Part shown: piece by piece, positions 1-7,912 of the stretch
Numbering within the stretch: position 1 is the first letter of the stretch
How the letters are laid out: every line of letters starts with the position of its first letter
Source: CAZKCI01 sp964584165
GTDB taxonomy: Bacteria > Auribacterota > Erginobacteria > Erginobacterales > CAZKCI01
Direction of reading: 5' to 3'
DNA length: 46,443 nt
Assembly (NCBI GenBank): GCA_964584165.1
Contig: CAZOYW010000025.1
Location: 1 to 46,443, forward strand
Notes under the pieces: generated by a model
Told to the model about the DNA's origin: nothing
The model's database searches: none
The model's input: only the letters and a program-made list of their open reading frames with translations
Made by a program: the position numbers and the translations under genes

Positions 1-143
1 TTGGTGAGCGTCCAACCGTAGGGGCGCTCGCCCGCGGTGAAGTTGTCGAAGCCGGTATAGGTCAAAACCGCGGCGGGGGAGGGGGCCGCGGCGGCGAGGA
101 GGAAAGCGAAAGCGATGGCGCAGACGGGAAGGGCTCTCTTCAT
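1..143 (-). CDS. Secreted protein, N-terminal fragment (third member of a paralogous secreted family)
   Basis: Only the first 47 codons lie in the window; the gene continues past base 1. It starts at an ATG (141-143) with GGGAG upstream. Residues 1-25 form a signal peptide (M-K-R-A-L-P, then an Ala/Phe/Leu-rich core ending near S-P-A-A). The mature start reads T-G-F-D-N-F-T-A-G-E-R-P-Y-G-W, matching the domain after the signal peptides of the genes at 654-2120 and 9858-15344 (G-F-D-x-F-x-x-G-x-R-P-x-G-W). The family is unnamed to me; a jelly-roll adhesion or carbohydrate-binding domain is a guess. A consensus promoter lies at 284-312 on the same strand. Confidence 0.75.
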   Translation of the reverse strand, partial: MKRALPVCAIAFAFLLAAAAPSPAAVLTYTGFDNFTAGERPYGWTLT

Positions 144-283
144 CTGGACTTGCTCCCTTTGGGGGACGAGTTTGGTTGTTTTCGGCCTTCCAGAAAAAGG
201 CGACGCTGGCGCGTCGCGGTTTTTGCTAATCGGAGTTGGATCGAGATATATAGAGGGGATGCTGATACTCCATATTAAAACGG

Positions 284-312
284 ATAATATAATACCCCCG
301 GGGCGATGTCAA
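284..312 (-). promoter_or_regulatory. Sigma-70 type promoter for the gene at 1-143
   Basis: On the minus strand TTGACA (307-312) is followed by a 17-base spacer and TATTAT (284-289). Predicted transcription start is near 277, giving a 5' leader of about 130 bases. Confidence 0.7.
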
Positions 313-558
313 GGATCAAAAGAGATATTTCGCTTCAAAAATCTATAATAATAGTTGACATATTTGGTTACGGAATCAACGGGGCCGCTGTCTATGACGG
401 TCGCAAGATTCTGGGAGCGAGAGAGAAGCGAATGGCGATGGATTGGATATTGCATGTCAAGCCGGGGAGGGTATGCGCCCGGCCAGGCATTGAATATTAT
501 TGGAAGAATATCAACGGGGATAGGAACAGGAAGGAAAACCGGCGGCGACAGGGCCGGC

Positions 559-581
559 GCGCGGACCTCTGCGGTCCGCGC
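559..581. repeat. REP family 2 palindrome
   Basis: GCGCGGACC, a 5-base loop, then GGTCCGCGC: a perfect 9-bp stem. It matches the cores of the GTAG-footed elements at 31949-31978 and 36621-36646, but the GTAG foot is missing here. Confidence 0.55.
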
Positions 582-600
582 TGACAAGGCGAGGAGATAA

Positions 601-634
601 AAAAGGGGCGCCCCTTTCGGGGCGCCCCTTTTTT
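601..634. terminator. Intrinsic terminator, probably bidirectional
   Basis: A perfect 14-bp stem (601-614 with 619-632), loop TTTC, with A-run and T-run on the two flanks. It lies 20 bases past the stop of the minus-strand gene at 654-2120. Confidence 0.85.
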
Positions 635-653
635 CTGCTGCTCTTTCCGCTGG

Positions 654-2120
654 CTAGCGGGTTCCGCCCACCGCCGGCTGATCCGCGGACGTGCCGAAGT
701 TGATCGACGTCACGCCGTAGATGTACCAGGCGCCGGTCGAGGGACGGTAGAGGACCCGGTCCTGCGTCCCGTCGCCCTCGAAGTCGATGACGACCGGGAT
801 ATCATCGGCCTGGCCGTGGGCCACCGACGGGGAGCCCAGGATGTACCAGGTCCCGGCGTAGCCGCGGAAGACCGAGAGCTCGGTCGTGCCGTCGCCGTTG
901 TAGTCGCCCGGGCAGACCGCGTCGGACCCGAGGCCCCACGATTTCTGGGTGATGCCGCGGATGTACCACACCCCGACGTTGCTACCGCTGCCGCGCCACA
1001 CGCCCGGGTCGGCGTTGCCGTCGCCGTTGTAGTCGCCGGGGACGGGCAGATCGCCGGTACGGCCGTAGTAGAAGCGGGTGATGTTCTTCAGCGCCCAGTA
1101 GCCGTTAGCCGGCCGCCAGACCGCGGTGTCGGTCACGAAGTCGCCGTTGTAGTCGGCCGGGACCGGGATGTCCCCGTTCGTCCCGAAGTAGAACTGCGAC
1201 ACGGGCAGGTTGTGGAGGTAGATGCCCCGCACCCACCATCTGCCGGAGGAGGGACGCCACACGCCGTAGTCGGCCGTGCCGTCGCCGTTGTAGTCGCCGG
1301 TAACCGGGATATCTCCGGCCATGCCATAGGCGACCGTGCTCACGTTGTAGACTCGGAAGTTGCTGTCGCTCGGGCGCCAGAGGCCGAGGTCATCCGCGCC
1401 GTCGCCGCTGAAGTCGGCGGCGTCAAAGACGCGCCGGATCGGCGTGGGGACGGTCACCGGGGTCGGCGTGTTCGGGGCGTCGGTCGGGGTCGGGATGATC
1501 GCGGTCGGCGTGGGCGGGATGGCGGTCGGAGCCGGCGTCGGCGTGTTCGGCGCCTCGGTCGGGGTCGGGATGATCGCGGTCGGGGTCGGGGTCTTCACGA
1601 CCGCCGTGGGGGTCGGAGCCGCGCCGCCGTCGTCGAGGAGGACGTCGTCGAAGGCGATGTTGCCTTCGCCAATCTGCTTGGTGTAGGTGAAGCGGACTTG
1701 GGTCGAGGTCGCGTTAAGCGCATACGGCCCTTCGGTGGTCCCGGTGGTCGGAAGAGGGTTCAAGTTGACCACCTGGTTCCACGCCAGGCTGTAGTATTCC
1801 TCGACCAGGAGGGAGGATGTGGCCTGCGTGCCCGTGCCGCGGAGCCAGAACTGGATGTTGTTTCCGGCGCCGGCGGAGAAGGTCTCCGTGACGACCTGGT
1901 CGGCGGTGGCTTCAATCCTGATTGCCGGCGAAGCGGCGCCGTAGTATCCGGCGCCGGTATAGACGTCGGTGTCGGCGTTGCAATTGACAAAGGACCAGCC
2001 GGCGGGGCGCGTTCCGGTGTCGAAACCGTCAAAACCCTGGTTAAACACCGTGGCGCTATACCCCGGCGCCGTCCACATGACCAGCGCCGCGATCGCCACC
2101 AAAGCCGTCATCCACTTCAT
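654..2120 (-). CDS. Secreted protein: N-terminal adhesion-like domain, Pro-Thr linker, six-repeat propeller-like module
   Basis: 488 residues, ATG start with strong GGGAGGAG upstream. A signal peptide (1-23) is followed by the G-F-D-G-F-D-T-G-x-R-P-A-G-W domain (to about 165), shared with the genes at 1-143 and 9858-15344. A low-complexity P-T-P-T linker occupies about 166-230. Six repeats follow, each with a D-[YF]-x-G-D-G calcium-type loop, an aromatic W-R-P or F-R-x strand and a closing F/Y-G; the protein ends just after a seventh D-x-P start (D-Q-P-A). This resembles FG-GAP/VCBS repeats that close into a beta-propeller. Likely exported and surface-located or extracellular, binding calcium; ligand unknown. 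A consensus promoter lies at 2195-2223 and a terminator at 601-634, so it is monocistronic. Confidence 0.8.
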   Translation of the reverse strand: MKWMTALVAIAALVMWTAPGYSATVFNQGFDGFDTGTRPAGWSFVNCNADTDVYTGAGYYGAASPAIRIEATADQVVTETFSAGAGNNIQFWLRGTGTQATSSLLVEEYYSLAWNQVVNLNPLPTTGTTEGPYALNATSTQVRFTYTKQIGEGNIAFDDVLLDDGGAAPTPTAVVKTPTPTAIIPTPTEAPNTPTPAPTAIPPTPTAIIPTPTDAPNTPTPVTVPTPIRRVFDAADFSGDGADDLGLWRPSDSNFRVYNVSTVAYGMAGDIPVTGDYNGDGTADYGVWRPSSGRWWVRGIYLHNLPVSQFYFGTNGDIPVPADYNGDFVTDTAVWRPANGYWALKNITRFYYGRTGDLPVPGDYNGDGNADPGVWRGSGSNVGVWYIRGITQKSWGLGSDAVCPGDYNGDGTTELSVFRGYAGTWYILGSPSVAHGQADDIPVVIDFEGDGTQDRVLYRPSTGAWYIYGVTSINFGTSADQPAVGGTR

Positions 2121-2194
2121 AACTGCTCCTCCCTTTCCTGGGGGTTTCGTGTTTTACCGTCGGGGCGAACAGACCTTTCGCCCATAGTGTTGCC

Positions 2195-2223
2195 ACTATA
2201 TATAAAGAGGGGGAACGTGTCAA
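2195..2223 (-). promoter_or_regulatory. Sigma-70 type promoter for the gene at 654-2120
   Basis: Minus strand: TTGACA (2218-2223), 17-base spacer, TATAGT (2195-2200). Predicted start near 2188; leader about 68 bases with a good Shine-Dalgarno sequence. Confidence 0.75.
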
Positions 2224-2294
2224 TAAAAAATTTTATTTTTTTGTCCCCCCCGGGGGGGACAAAAAATAAAAATTCACGCTGGGAAACGACGGTT

Positions 2295-2510
2295 TGTAGG
2301 GGCGAACCTTCCTGCCCCGATCGATCGGGGGTGTTCGCCCAGCCAGGCCCCCGCGTCGGTTTGTAGGGGCGAACCTTCCTGCCCCGATCGATCGGGGGTG
2401 TTCACCCAGCCAGGCCCGTCCGGGCGAACATGAAGTTCGCCCCTACATCCCCCGCCAGAGGCCTCCCGCCGCCCACGGTAGGGCGAACATGAAGTTCGCC
2501 CCTACAAACC
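2295..2510. repeat. Cluster of four REP elements (family 1)
   Basis: Two forward long-form copies (2295-2340, 2361-2407) carry a GTAG foot, GGGGCGAAC, an inner palindrome CCCCGATCGATCGGGG, then GTTCGCCC or GTTCACCC. Two reverse short-form copies (2422-2446, 2481-2510) have GGGCGAAC-ATGAA-GTTCGCCC followed by CTAC. The last one overlaps the 3' end of the radical SAM gene. Confidence 0.85.
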
Positions 2511-3917
2511 CACGATCGAGCCGGCGCCGCGGACCTGGCCCCGGAACTGGGCGAGCGTTCTCACCCCCGTGAGGCGCCGCCATATAAAGGAGGGGCGGAG
2601 ATAGAAGCGCTTGAAGGCCCGGTCGAGCCAGGAGCGGTACTCCCCGGGATCAAGCGCGGGGGGGACGTAGAGGAGAGCGCCGTGGTCGAGTATGGAGCAG
2701 CCGCGGGAGAAGTCGAAAGACCTTCCCTCGGCCGTGAGCGACCGGTAGAGGTCGGTCCCGGGGAAGGGTACGAACTTGTTGAAGTGGGCGTAGTCGAGTT
2801 TTTCGGAGAGGGCGAAGCGGAGCGTGGACTCAAGGCTCTCCATGGTCTCTCCGGGCGTGCCCACGATGAAGTCGGCCCGGACCTCGAGCCCCGCCGCCTT
2901 CGCCCAGCGGACCGCCCGGCGGTTGTCCTCGACCGTGTTCCCCTTCCCGAGGAGGCGGAGCATCCGGTCGTCGCCGGATTCCAGGCCGAAGAGGACCTGC
3001 CAGCAGCCCGCCCGCTTCATCGCCGAGAGGATCTCGGGGGTCACCGCCTTCACCGCGGTGAGGCAGGTCCAGGGGAGGCGGAGCTTCATCGCCTCGATCC
3101 CGGCGCAGATGGCCAGCGTCCGCCCCTTGTCGAGGGTGAAGGTGTCGTCGAAGAAGCGGATCTCCCGCGCCCGGAGGACCTTCACCATCGCCGCCACCTC
3201 CCGGAGCACCCGCTCCGGGGAGTGGAAGCGGGTGCGGTTGCCGAAGGTGGACCGGTCGCAGAAGGTGCAGCGGTAAGGGCAGCCCCGGCTGGTCATCACG
3301 ATCCCCACCGGGAGCCGGCGGTAGGAGGCGGGTGTGGGGTGATAGGAGGAGAGGGGGGGCAAGAGGTGGTAGGCGGGGAAGGGGAGGGAGTCGAGGTCCT
3401 CGATGAAGGGACGGGGCGGGGTCCGGACCACCCCGCCGTTTTTCGAGAAGGCGATCCCCGGGACGAGAGAGAGGCGTTCGGCTCCGGATCCGGCCGGGAG
3501 GGAGGCGAGTGCGCGGAGCGTCTCCTCCCCCTCGCCGATGACCGCGAGGTCGAAGGGTCCGCCCGCCATCGCTCCCAGGGGGTCGGCGGAGAGATGGGCG
3601 CCGCCGGCGACGAAGCGGGCGTGGGGGGCGAGCGCGCGGTACTCGGCGGCGGTGCGGCAGGCGCTGCTCCAGGAAGGGGTGGTGGAGGTGATCCCGATCA
3701 GGTCGGGGGGAAAACCGCGGACGATCTCGGCCGGGGGAGGATAGGGGTGGCGGGCGGTGTAGTCGATGACCTTCACCCGGTGGCCGTCCCGCTCCAGGAC
3801 GGCGGCCAGGTAGGCGAGGCCCAAGGGGGGAGTGATGTTGAGAACGAAGCGGACGGAGGCGGACTCGCCGACCGATTCCTCGGGGTCGAAGGGGGGGTTG
3901 ATCAAAAGGACGTTCAT
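2502..3917 (-). CDS. B12-binding domain radical SAM protein
   Basis: 471 residues from the ATG at 3917; a TTG three bases upstream is possible. An N-terminal cobalamin-binding Rossmann region (about 1-140: M-N-V-L-L-I-N-P-P, then I-G-I-T and A-G-G-A-H) precedes a radical SAM barrel with the 4Fe-4S motif C-P-Y-R-C-T-F-C at 213-220, then G-L-E-S-G and V-G-T-P-G-E-T elements. Members of this architecture perform methylations or other radical reactions on lipids, cofactors or polyketides; the substrate cannot be told. Genes upstream on the same strand (aminotransferase, glycosyltransferase) suggest envelope glycan or lipid work, but 250 bases with a large inverted repeat separate them. The last nine residues (R-G-A-G-S-I-V-G-L) and the TAG stop are encoded by REP-associated sequence, so the original C-terminus was probably replaced. 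Confidence 0.85.
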   Translation of the reverse strand: MNVLLINPPFDPEESVGESASVRFVLNITPPLGLAYLAAVLERDGHRVKVIDYTARHPYPPPAEIVRGFPPDLIGITSTTPSWSSACRTAAEYRALAPHARFVAGGAHLSADPLGAMAGGPFDLAVIGEGEETLRALASLPAGSGAERLSLVPGIAFSKNGGVVRTPPRPFIEDLDSLPFPAYHLLPPLSSYHPTPASYRRLPVGIVMTSRGCPYRCTFCDRSTFGNRTRFHSPERVLREVAAMVKVLRAREIRFFDDTFTLDKGRTLAICAGIEAMKLRLPWTCLTAVKAVTPEILSAMKRAGCWQVLFGLESGDDRMLRLLGKGNTVEDNRRAVRWAKAAGLEVRADFIVGTPGETMESLESTLRFALSEKLDYAHFNKFVPFPGTDLYRSLTAEGRSFDFSRGCSILDHGALLYVPPALDPGEYRSWLDRAFKRFYLRPSFIWRRLTGVRTLAQFRGQVRGAGSIVGL

Positions 3918-3935
3918 CAAGGCAAAAAGAAACCG

Positions 3936-3966
3936 TTACACGTTGCACGTGACCTGTAGCACGTGG
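3936..3966. repeat. Degenerate heptamer array
   Basis: Four units of T-x-x-C-A-C-G type (TTACACG, TTGCACG, TGACCTG, TAGCACG) just upstream of the radical SAM start codon. Contains TGA and TAG. Confidence 0.5.
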
Positions 3967-4049
3967 TCGATGGAACGGCCGTTCAAATCGTTGAAACCGT
4001 TTGGGGACACCCATCGGCGCCGACCGCACCCCGCCTCGCCCCCGTTGTT

Positions 4050-4140
4050 AACCACGAATCTGCGCGAATCTTCACGAATTTAAACGGGAATGGCGGCTGA
4101 AGGCGATCCGATGCGTGAAGATTAGTGAAGATTCGTGGTT
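4050..4140. repeat. Inverted decamer array, possible terminator for the aminotransferase operon
   Basis: The left arm has decamers of CACGAATCTG type. The right arm is complementary: AACCACGAATCT (4050-4061) pairs with 4129-4140, and AATCTTCACG (4067-4076) pairs with 4114-4123. It starts 28 bases past the minus-strand stop at 4168. A similar single-arm sequence follows the methyltransferase gene at 17575-17600. Confidence 0.6.
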
Positions 4141-4167
4141 TTATCTCCGATGCGCGCCGGGGACGGG

Positions 4168-5373
4168 TCAGGGGCGGGCGGCTTGGCGGATGCACTCGGC
4201 GACGAAGGCGATCTGGTCGGGCTTAAGCCCGCTCGAGGAAGGGAGGTAGAGGCCGCGGGTCCCCAGCTCCTCGGAGACCGGGTAGGAGTCGGAGTAAAGG
4301 TGGGCGTAAACGGGCTGGAGGTGGATGGGGATGAAGAAGGAGCGGGTCTCGATACCCCGGTCGGCCAGGGCCTGGCGGAGCGCGTCCCGGCCGATTCCGA
4401 ACTCGTCCCGGACCAGGATGCCGTACATCCAATAGGCCGAGACGCACTCCTCCGCCCGGGGCGGGGTCACGATCCCGGGGACGTCCTTGAGGAGAGAGTT
4501 GTAGAGCTCGGCGTTCCGGATGCGCGCCCCCAGGAGGTCGTCGATTCGCTCCAGCTGGCCCAGCCCGATCGCGGCCTGGACGTTGGTCATTCGGTAGCTG
4601 AAGCCGACCACCTTATGCCAGAAGTGGCGCTCCTGGGTGAAGCCGTAGTTGCGCATCGTCCGGGCGCGCTGGGCCAGGTCCGGGTCATCGGTAACGATGA
4701 TCCCGCCTTCTCCGGTGGTGATGATCTTGTTGGCGTAGAGGCTGAAGGCGGCGATCCGGCCGAAACCGCCGGTCTTCTTCCCTTTATACTCCGCCCCGAT
4801 GGCCTCGGCCGCGTCCTCCACCACGGCAATCCGGTGCTTGCGGGCGACGGCGAGGATGGCGTCCATGTCGGCGGGGTGGCCATAGGTGTGGATGGGGATG
4901 ATGGCCTTGGTTTTGGCGGTGATCTTCTCTTCGATCCGGCGGGGATCGAGGTTCCAGGTCTTCGGCTCGGCGTCGACCAGGGCAAGGGAGGCGCCCAGGT
5001 AGTTGGCGGCGTTCGCGGTCGAGATCATCGTGAAGGAGGGGATGATGACCTCGTCGCCCTCGCCAACCCCGATCGCCGCCAGGGCGAGGTGGAGGGCGGT
5101 GGTGCCGCTGTTGGTGGTGATGCCGAACTTCACGCCGCAGAAGCGGGCGAAGCGCTCCTCGAATTCGTCCACGAACCTCCCCCGCGAGGAGATCCAGTTG
5201 GAGTCGAGGCACTCGACGACGTATTTCTTCTCGTTGCCGAGGAGCGTGGGCGTGCAGACCGGGATCAGGGGCTGGCGCGGGTCGAGGACCGGCTCGGGGC
5301 CGGCCATCCGTTTGGCTTTTTCCAGCGCCTTCTGGCGCTTCTTCGCGATCGCGTCGGCGTCTCGCTTTTTCAC
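4168..5373 (-). CDS. DegT/DnrJ/EryC1/StrS family PLP-dependent sugar aminotransferase
   Basis: 401 residues, GTG start at 5371-5373 overlapping the TGA of the upstream glycosyltransferase (GTGA, 4-bp overlap), hence translational coupling. Fold type I aminotransferase; the predicted PLP-binding Lys is K206 in S-L-Y-A-N-K, and the pyridine-contacting Asp is D177 in V-V-E-D-A-A-E. T-T-N-S-G-T-T-A-L near 87-95 is the phosphate-binding loop. The family transfers an amino group from glutamate to a keto-sugar nucleotide; the sequence is most like GDP-perosamine synthases, but the sugar is unproven. A lysine-rich 25-residue N-terminal stretch precedes the usual family start. Probable role: amino sugar for O-antigen or another surface polysaccharide. 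Confidence 0.88.
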   Translation of the reverse strand: MKKRDADAIAKKRQKALEKAKRMAGPEPVLDPRQPLIPVCTPTLLGNEKKYVVECLDSNWISSRGRFVDEFEERFARFCGVKFGITTNSGTTALHLALAAIGVGEGDEVIIPSFTMISTANAANYLGASLALVDAEPKTWNLDPRRIEEKITAKTKAIIPIHTYGHPADMDAILAVARKHRIAVVEDAAEAIGAEYKGKKTGGFGRIAAFSLYANKIITTGEGGIIVTDDPDLAQRARTMRNYGFTQERHFWHKVVGFSYRMTNVQAAIGLGQLERIDDLLGARIRNAELYNSLLKDVPGIVTPPRAEECVSAYWMYGILVRDEFGIGRDALRQALADRGIETRSFFIPIHLQPVYAHLYSDSYPVSEELGTRGLYLPSSSGLKPDQIAFVAECIRQAARP

Positions 5374-6089
5374 GGTCGTCCCCGGCTGATTTCGCGGCGC
5401 AGCTTGATCAGGGAAACACAGTAGATTAGCGCAAGGCGGAAAAAAATCAAGGGGTTCCGGGTGGTTTTCGAGTAACCCTCCCGCCTTTCCACGTTGGTAT
5501 AGGGGACCTCGGCGATCCGGAAGCCCCGCTTCTCGGCCCGGGCGAGAAAGTCGATGCAGTAGTCGCCATAATCGCCCCGGAGGGGGACGGAGGCGAAGAC
5601 CGCCTTCTCCACCCGGAGGAAGCCGGTGGAGAGGTCGTGGACGGACGAGCCGAGGACCCGGCGGCTGATCCCGTTGAGGATGACGCTGACCAAGCGGCGG
5701 GGAGCGGAGACGCGGCCGTCGCGCCCCCCGGGGACGTAGCGGGAGGCGATCACGATCTCGAAGCGATCCGGGACGGCGACGAGGGAGGGGAGAAGCGACG
5801 GAGGGTGGGCGAAATCGGCGTCCATCCAGATCACCCGGCCGTAGCGCGCGGCGGCGATCCCCTCCCGCAGGGAGTTGGTGAGGCCGGGGTCGGCCATCCG
5901 GCGGATTACGCGGACGCGGGGGTCGCGCCGGGCGAAGCGCTCGACCGCCTCCCAGGTGCGATCGGGCGAATCATCGTCCACCACGATGATCTCGAACTCC
6001 CCGGGGAGATGGCTGGTGATCTCGGAGATCAGGCGCTCGATGTTCCCGCGCTCGTTGAACGTGGGCAATATGACGGTGACGGGCTTCAT
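5370..6089 (-). CDS. GT2 glycosyltransferase, polyprenol-phosphate mannosyltransferase (DPM1)-like
   Basis: 239 residues from the ATG at 6089, where the GT2 fold begins (M-K-P-V-T-V-I-L-P-T-F-N-E-R). The frame is open farther upstream, but that part is not protein-like. V-V-D-D-D-S-P-D (about 33-40) and W-M-D-A-D-F near 90-95 are the nucleotide-sugar and metal-binding Asp motifs. There are no clear transmembrane helices apart from a hydrophobic C-terminal stretch, as in soluble-type dolichol-phosphate mannose synthases. It probably loads a sugar onto a polyprenyl phosphate at the inner membrane, providing a donor for periplasmic transfer. Divergent from the gene at 6234; coupled to the aminotransferase downstream. 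Confidence 0.85.
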   Translation of the reverse strand: MKPVTVILPTFNERGNIERLISEITSHLPGEFEIIVVDDDSPDRTWEAVERFARRDPRVRVIRRMADPGLTNSLREGIAAARYGRVIWMDADFAHPPSLLPSLVAVPDRFEIVIASRYVPGGRDGRVSAPRRLVSVILNGISRRVLGSSVHDLSTGFLRVEKAVFASVPLRGDYGDYCIDFLARAEKRGFRIAEVPYTNVERREGYSKTTRNPLIFFRLALIYCVSLIKLRREISRGRP

Positions 6090-6233
6090 AGCCGCAAACC
6101 CGGCCGGGGGCCCCCGACCGGAAGGCGGCATCATAGACGGCGGGCGGGCTGAAATCCACGACAATATTGCCGAATGATATAGGTAGGTCCCGCTCCTTGG
6201 GATATGATAACCGCGGCTTAGGTCCCGGCCGCC

Positions 6234-6965
6234 ATGAAAATGTCGGTTATCATCCCCGCTTTCAACGAGAGCGCTTGTCTCCGCCAGTGCCTTCTGGAGA
6301 CCCATGACTGTTTGAGCCGGCAGGGGTGGGAGTTTGAAATCGTGGTGGTCGACGACGGGAGCACCGACGGCACCCTCGCGATCGCCCGCGAGGTCCAGAA
6401 GATCCGCTCCGGCATCCGCTGCCATCGCCACGCCGTCAACGCCGGGCTCGGCGTCGCCCTACGAACGGGCTTTTCCCAAGCTTCCGGGGAATGGCTTTTC
6501 TTCATCCCCGCCGATGGCCAGTTCGACATAAACCAAATCGACCGCTTTCTCCCCTGGCTGGATTCCTCCGATGTCATCGCCGGGGTCAAATCCGGGATTT
6601 CCGATTACAGCGCATACCGGAGGATGAACTCCCGCCTGTTCGTGGCGTTCTACCGGATGCTGTTCGGGCTGCGCCTCGAAGATTATAATTACGTCCAGAT
6701 GTACCGGGCCCAGGTCATCCGGAGCCTTGACCTCTCCGCCCGGGGAATTTTTATCACTGGAGAGATACTGGCGAAGGCCGCCCGGAGGGGCTGCCGGATT
6801 CGGGCCGTCGAGGCCACCTATCTTCCGCGTCGCGGCGGCCAGGCCACGGGGGTCCGGCTGAGCAACGCGCTCAAGACCGTCTGCGAAATGATCCGTATCC
6901 GCTGGGAGATGGGAGATTGGCCGTCACCGGCCGCTCCCGGCCGGGAGGGCCACCATGCTCAATGA
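6234..6965 (+). CDS. GT2 family glycosyltransferase
   Basis: 243 residues. M-S-V-I-I-P-A-F-N-E-S opens the GT-A fold; V-V-V-D-D-G-S-T-D-G (38-47) and F-I-P-A-D-G-Q-F (about 92-99) are the donor-binding motifs, the second with A-D-G in place of the usual D-A-D. No membrane helices are obvious. Similar to DPM/ArnC-like inverting transferases that act on lipid carriers. The 3' end overlaps the next gene by 11 bases, so it belongs to an operon with the epimerase and the membrane protein. A TATGAT box at 6203-6208 could be its -10 element. Confidence 0.82.
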   Translation: MKMSVIIPAFNESACLRQCLLETHDCLSRQGWEFEIVVVDDGSTDGTLAIAREVQKIRSGIRCHRHAVNAGLGVALRTGFSQASGEWLFFIPADGQFDINQIDRFLPWLDSSDVIAGVKSGISDYSAYRRMNSRLFVAFYRMLFGLRLEDYNYVQMYRAQVIRSLDLSARGIFITGEILAKAARRGCRIRAVEATYLPRRGGQATGVRLSNALKTVCEMIRIRWEMGDWPSPAAPGREGHHAQ

Positions 6966-7911
6966 ATTTGCCGGGAAGAATGTTCTGGTCGCGGGCGGGG
7001 CGGGCTTCGTAGGGGCCAACCTGACCGATGCGCTGGTCGAGCTCGGCGCGCGGGTATCCGTCGTTGACAACTTGTCCACCGGGAGCCGGAGCAACATCGG
7101 GCGCCTGGCGCGGGTCGATTTTCTCGAGGCGTCGATCGAAGACGCAGAGGCGGTGAGAAGCCATGTCTCCCGGGCTGACTACATTTTCCACCTGGCGGCG
7201 AAGAACATCATCGTCTCCACCCGTAATCCCCGGGAAGACTGCCAGACCAACATCTTGGGCACGCTGAACCTGCTCCTTCTGGCCCGCGACTGCGGGAAGA
7301 AGCTCCGGCGGTTCGTCTACTCCTCCTCCGCCTCTGTCTACGGGAACCCCCGCCACATGCCGATCAACGAGGACGACGGCATAAACACCTTAACGCCGTA
7401 CTCGGTGAGCAAGCTGGCGGGAGAAAACTACTGCTCCGCCTTCTACGAGTCCTACGGGTTGCCCGCGGTGGTGCTCCGCTACTCGAATGTCTATGGCCGG
7501 AACCAGAAGCCGAGCAATCCTTACTGCGGTGTGGTGGCGAAGTTCTTCCAGAGCTGCTCCGCCTCCAAGCCCCTGATGATTCACGGGGACGGCGACCAGA
7601 CCCGGGACTATACCTATGTCGCCGACATCGTAGAGGCGACGCTGTCCGCCGGCGTCTGCCCGAAGGCGATCGGCGGGATCTACAACGTCGGGACCGGCAT
7701 CGAAACCAGCGTGAACGACCTCGCCGTCCGGATTAGCGGTCTTTTCGGACGGGCGCCCCGGATCGAATACGTCGACCGCCGCGACATCGACAACATCCGC
7801 CGGAGGGTCCTCAACATCGAAAAGATCCGGCGGGACCTCCGCTGGGTTCCCCGTTACAACCTGAAAACCGGATTGCAGGAAACCAAGAATTGGTTCGACG
7901 CGCGCCGCTGA
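6955..7911 (+). CDS. NAD-dependent epimerase/dehydratase, UDP-glucose 4-epimerase-like
   Basis: 318 residues. Extended short-chain dehydrogenase: G-G-A-G-F-V-G (14-20) binds NAD, V-V-D-N-L-S-T-G follows, S-S-S-A-S-V-Y-G near 123-130 carries the catalytic Ser region, and Y-S-V-S-K near 145-149 is the catalytic Y-x-x-x-K. Q-T-R-D-Y-T-Y-V-x-D is the usual GalE/GMD-like substrate-pocket motif. It likely epimerises or dehydrates a sugar nucleotide for the adjacent glycosyltransferases. The start overlaps the preceding gene and the next ATG lies one base past the stop. Confidence 0.88.
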   Translation: MLNEFAGKNVLVAGGAGFVGANLTDALVELGARVSVVDNLSTGSRSNIGRLARVDFLEASIEDAEAVRSHVSRADYIFHLAAKNIIVSTRNPREDCQTNILGTLNLLLLARDCGKKLRRFVYSSSASVYGNPRHMPINEDDGINTLTPYSVSKLAGENYCSAFYESYGLPAVVLRYSNVYGRNQKPSNPYCGVVAKFFQSCSASKPLMIHGDGDQTRDYTYVADIVEATLSAGVCPKAIGGIYNVGTGIETSVNDLAVRISGLFGRAPRIEYVDRRDIDNIRRRVLNIEKIRRDLRWVPRYNLKTGLQETKNWFDARR

Positions 7912-7912
7912 C

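Larger units (their letters stand above)
144..600. other. Intergenic region without a convincing gene
   Basis: AT-richer than its surroundings. Short open frames on both strands have no ribosome binding site and no recognisable protein. It holds the promoter at 284-312, a second-family palindrome at 559-581 and, at its end, the terminator hairpin at 601-634. Confidence 0.6.

Noticed and set aside
355..383. TTGACA on the plus strand at 355-360 as a promoter
   Set aside because: No acceptable -10 at 15-19 bases (17-base position reads AACGGG) and no gene follows.
306..600. Small open frames on both strands in the first intergenic region
   Set aside because: No ribosome binding site, no recognisable protein, and they overlap a promoter, a palindrome and a terminator.
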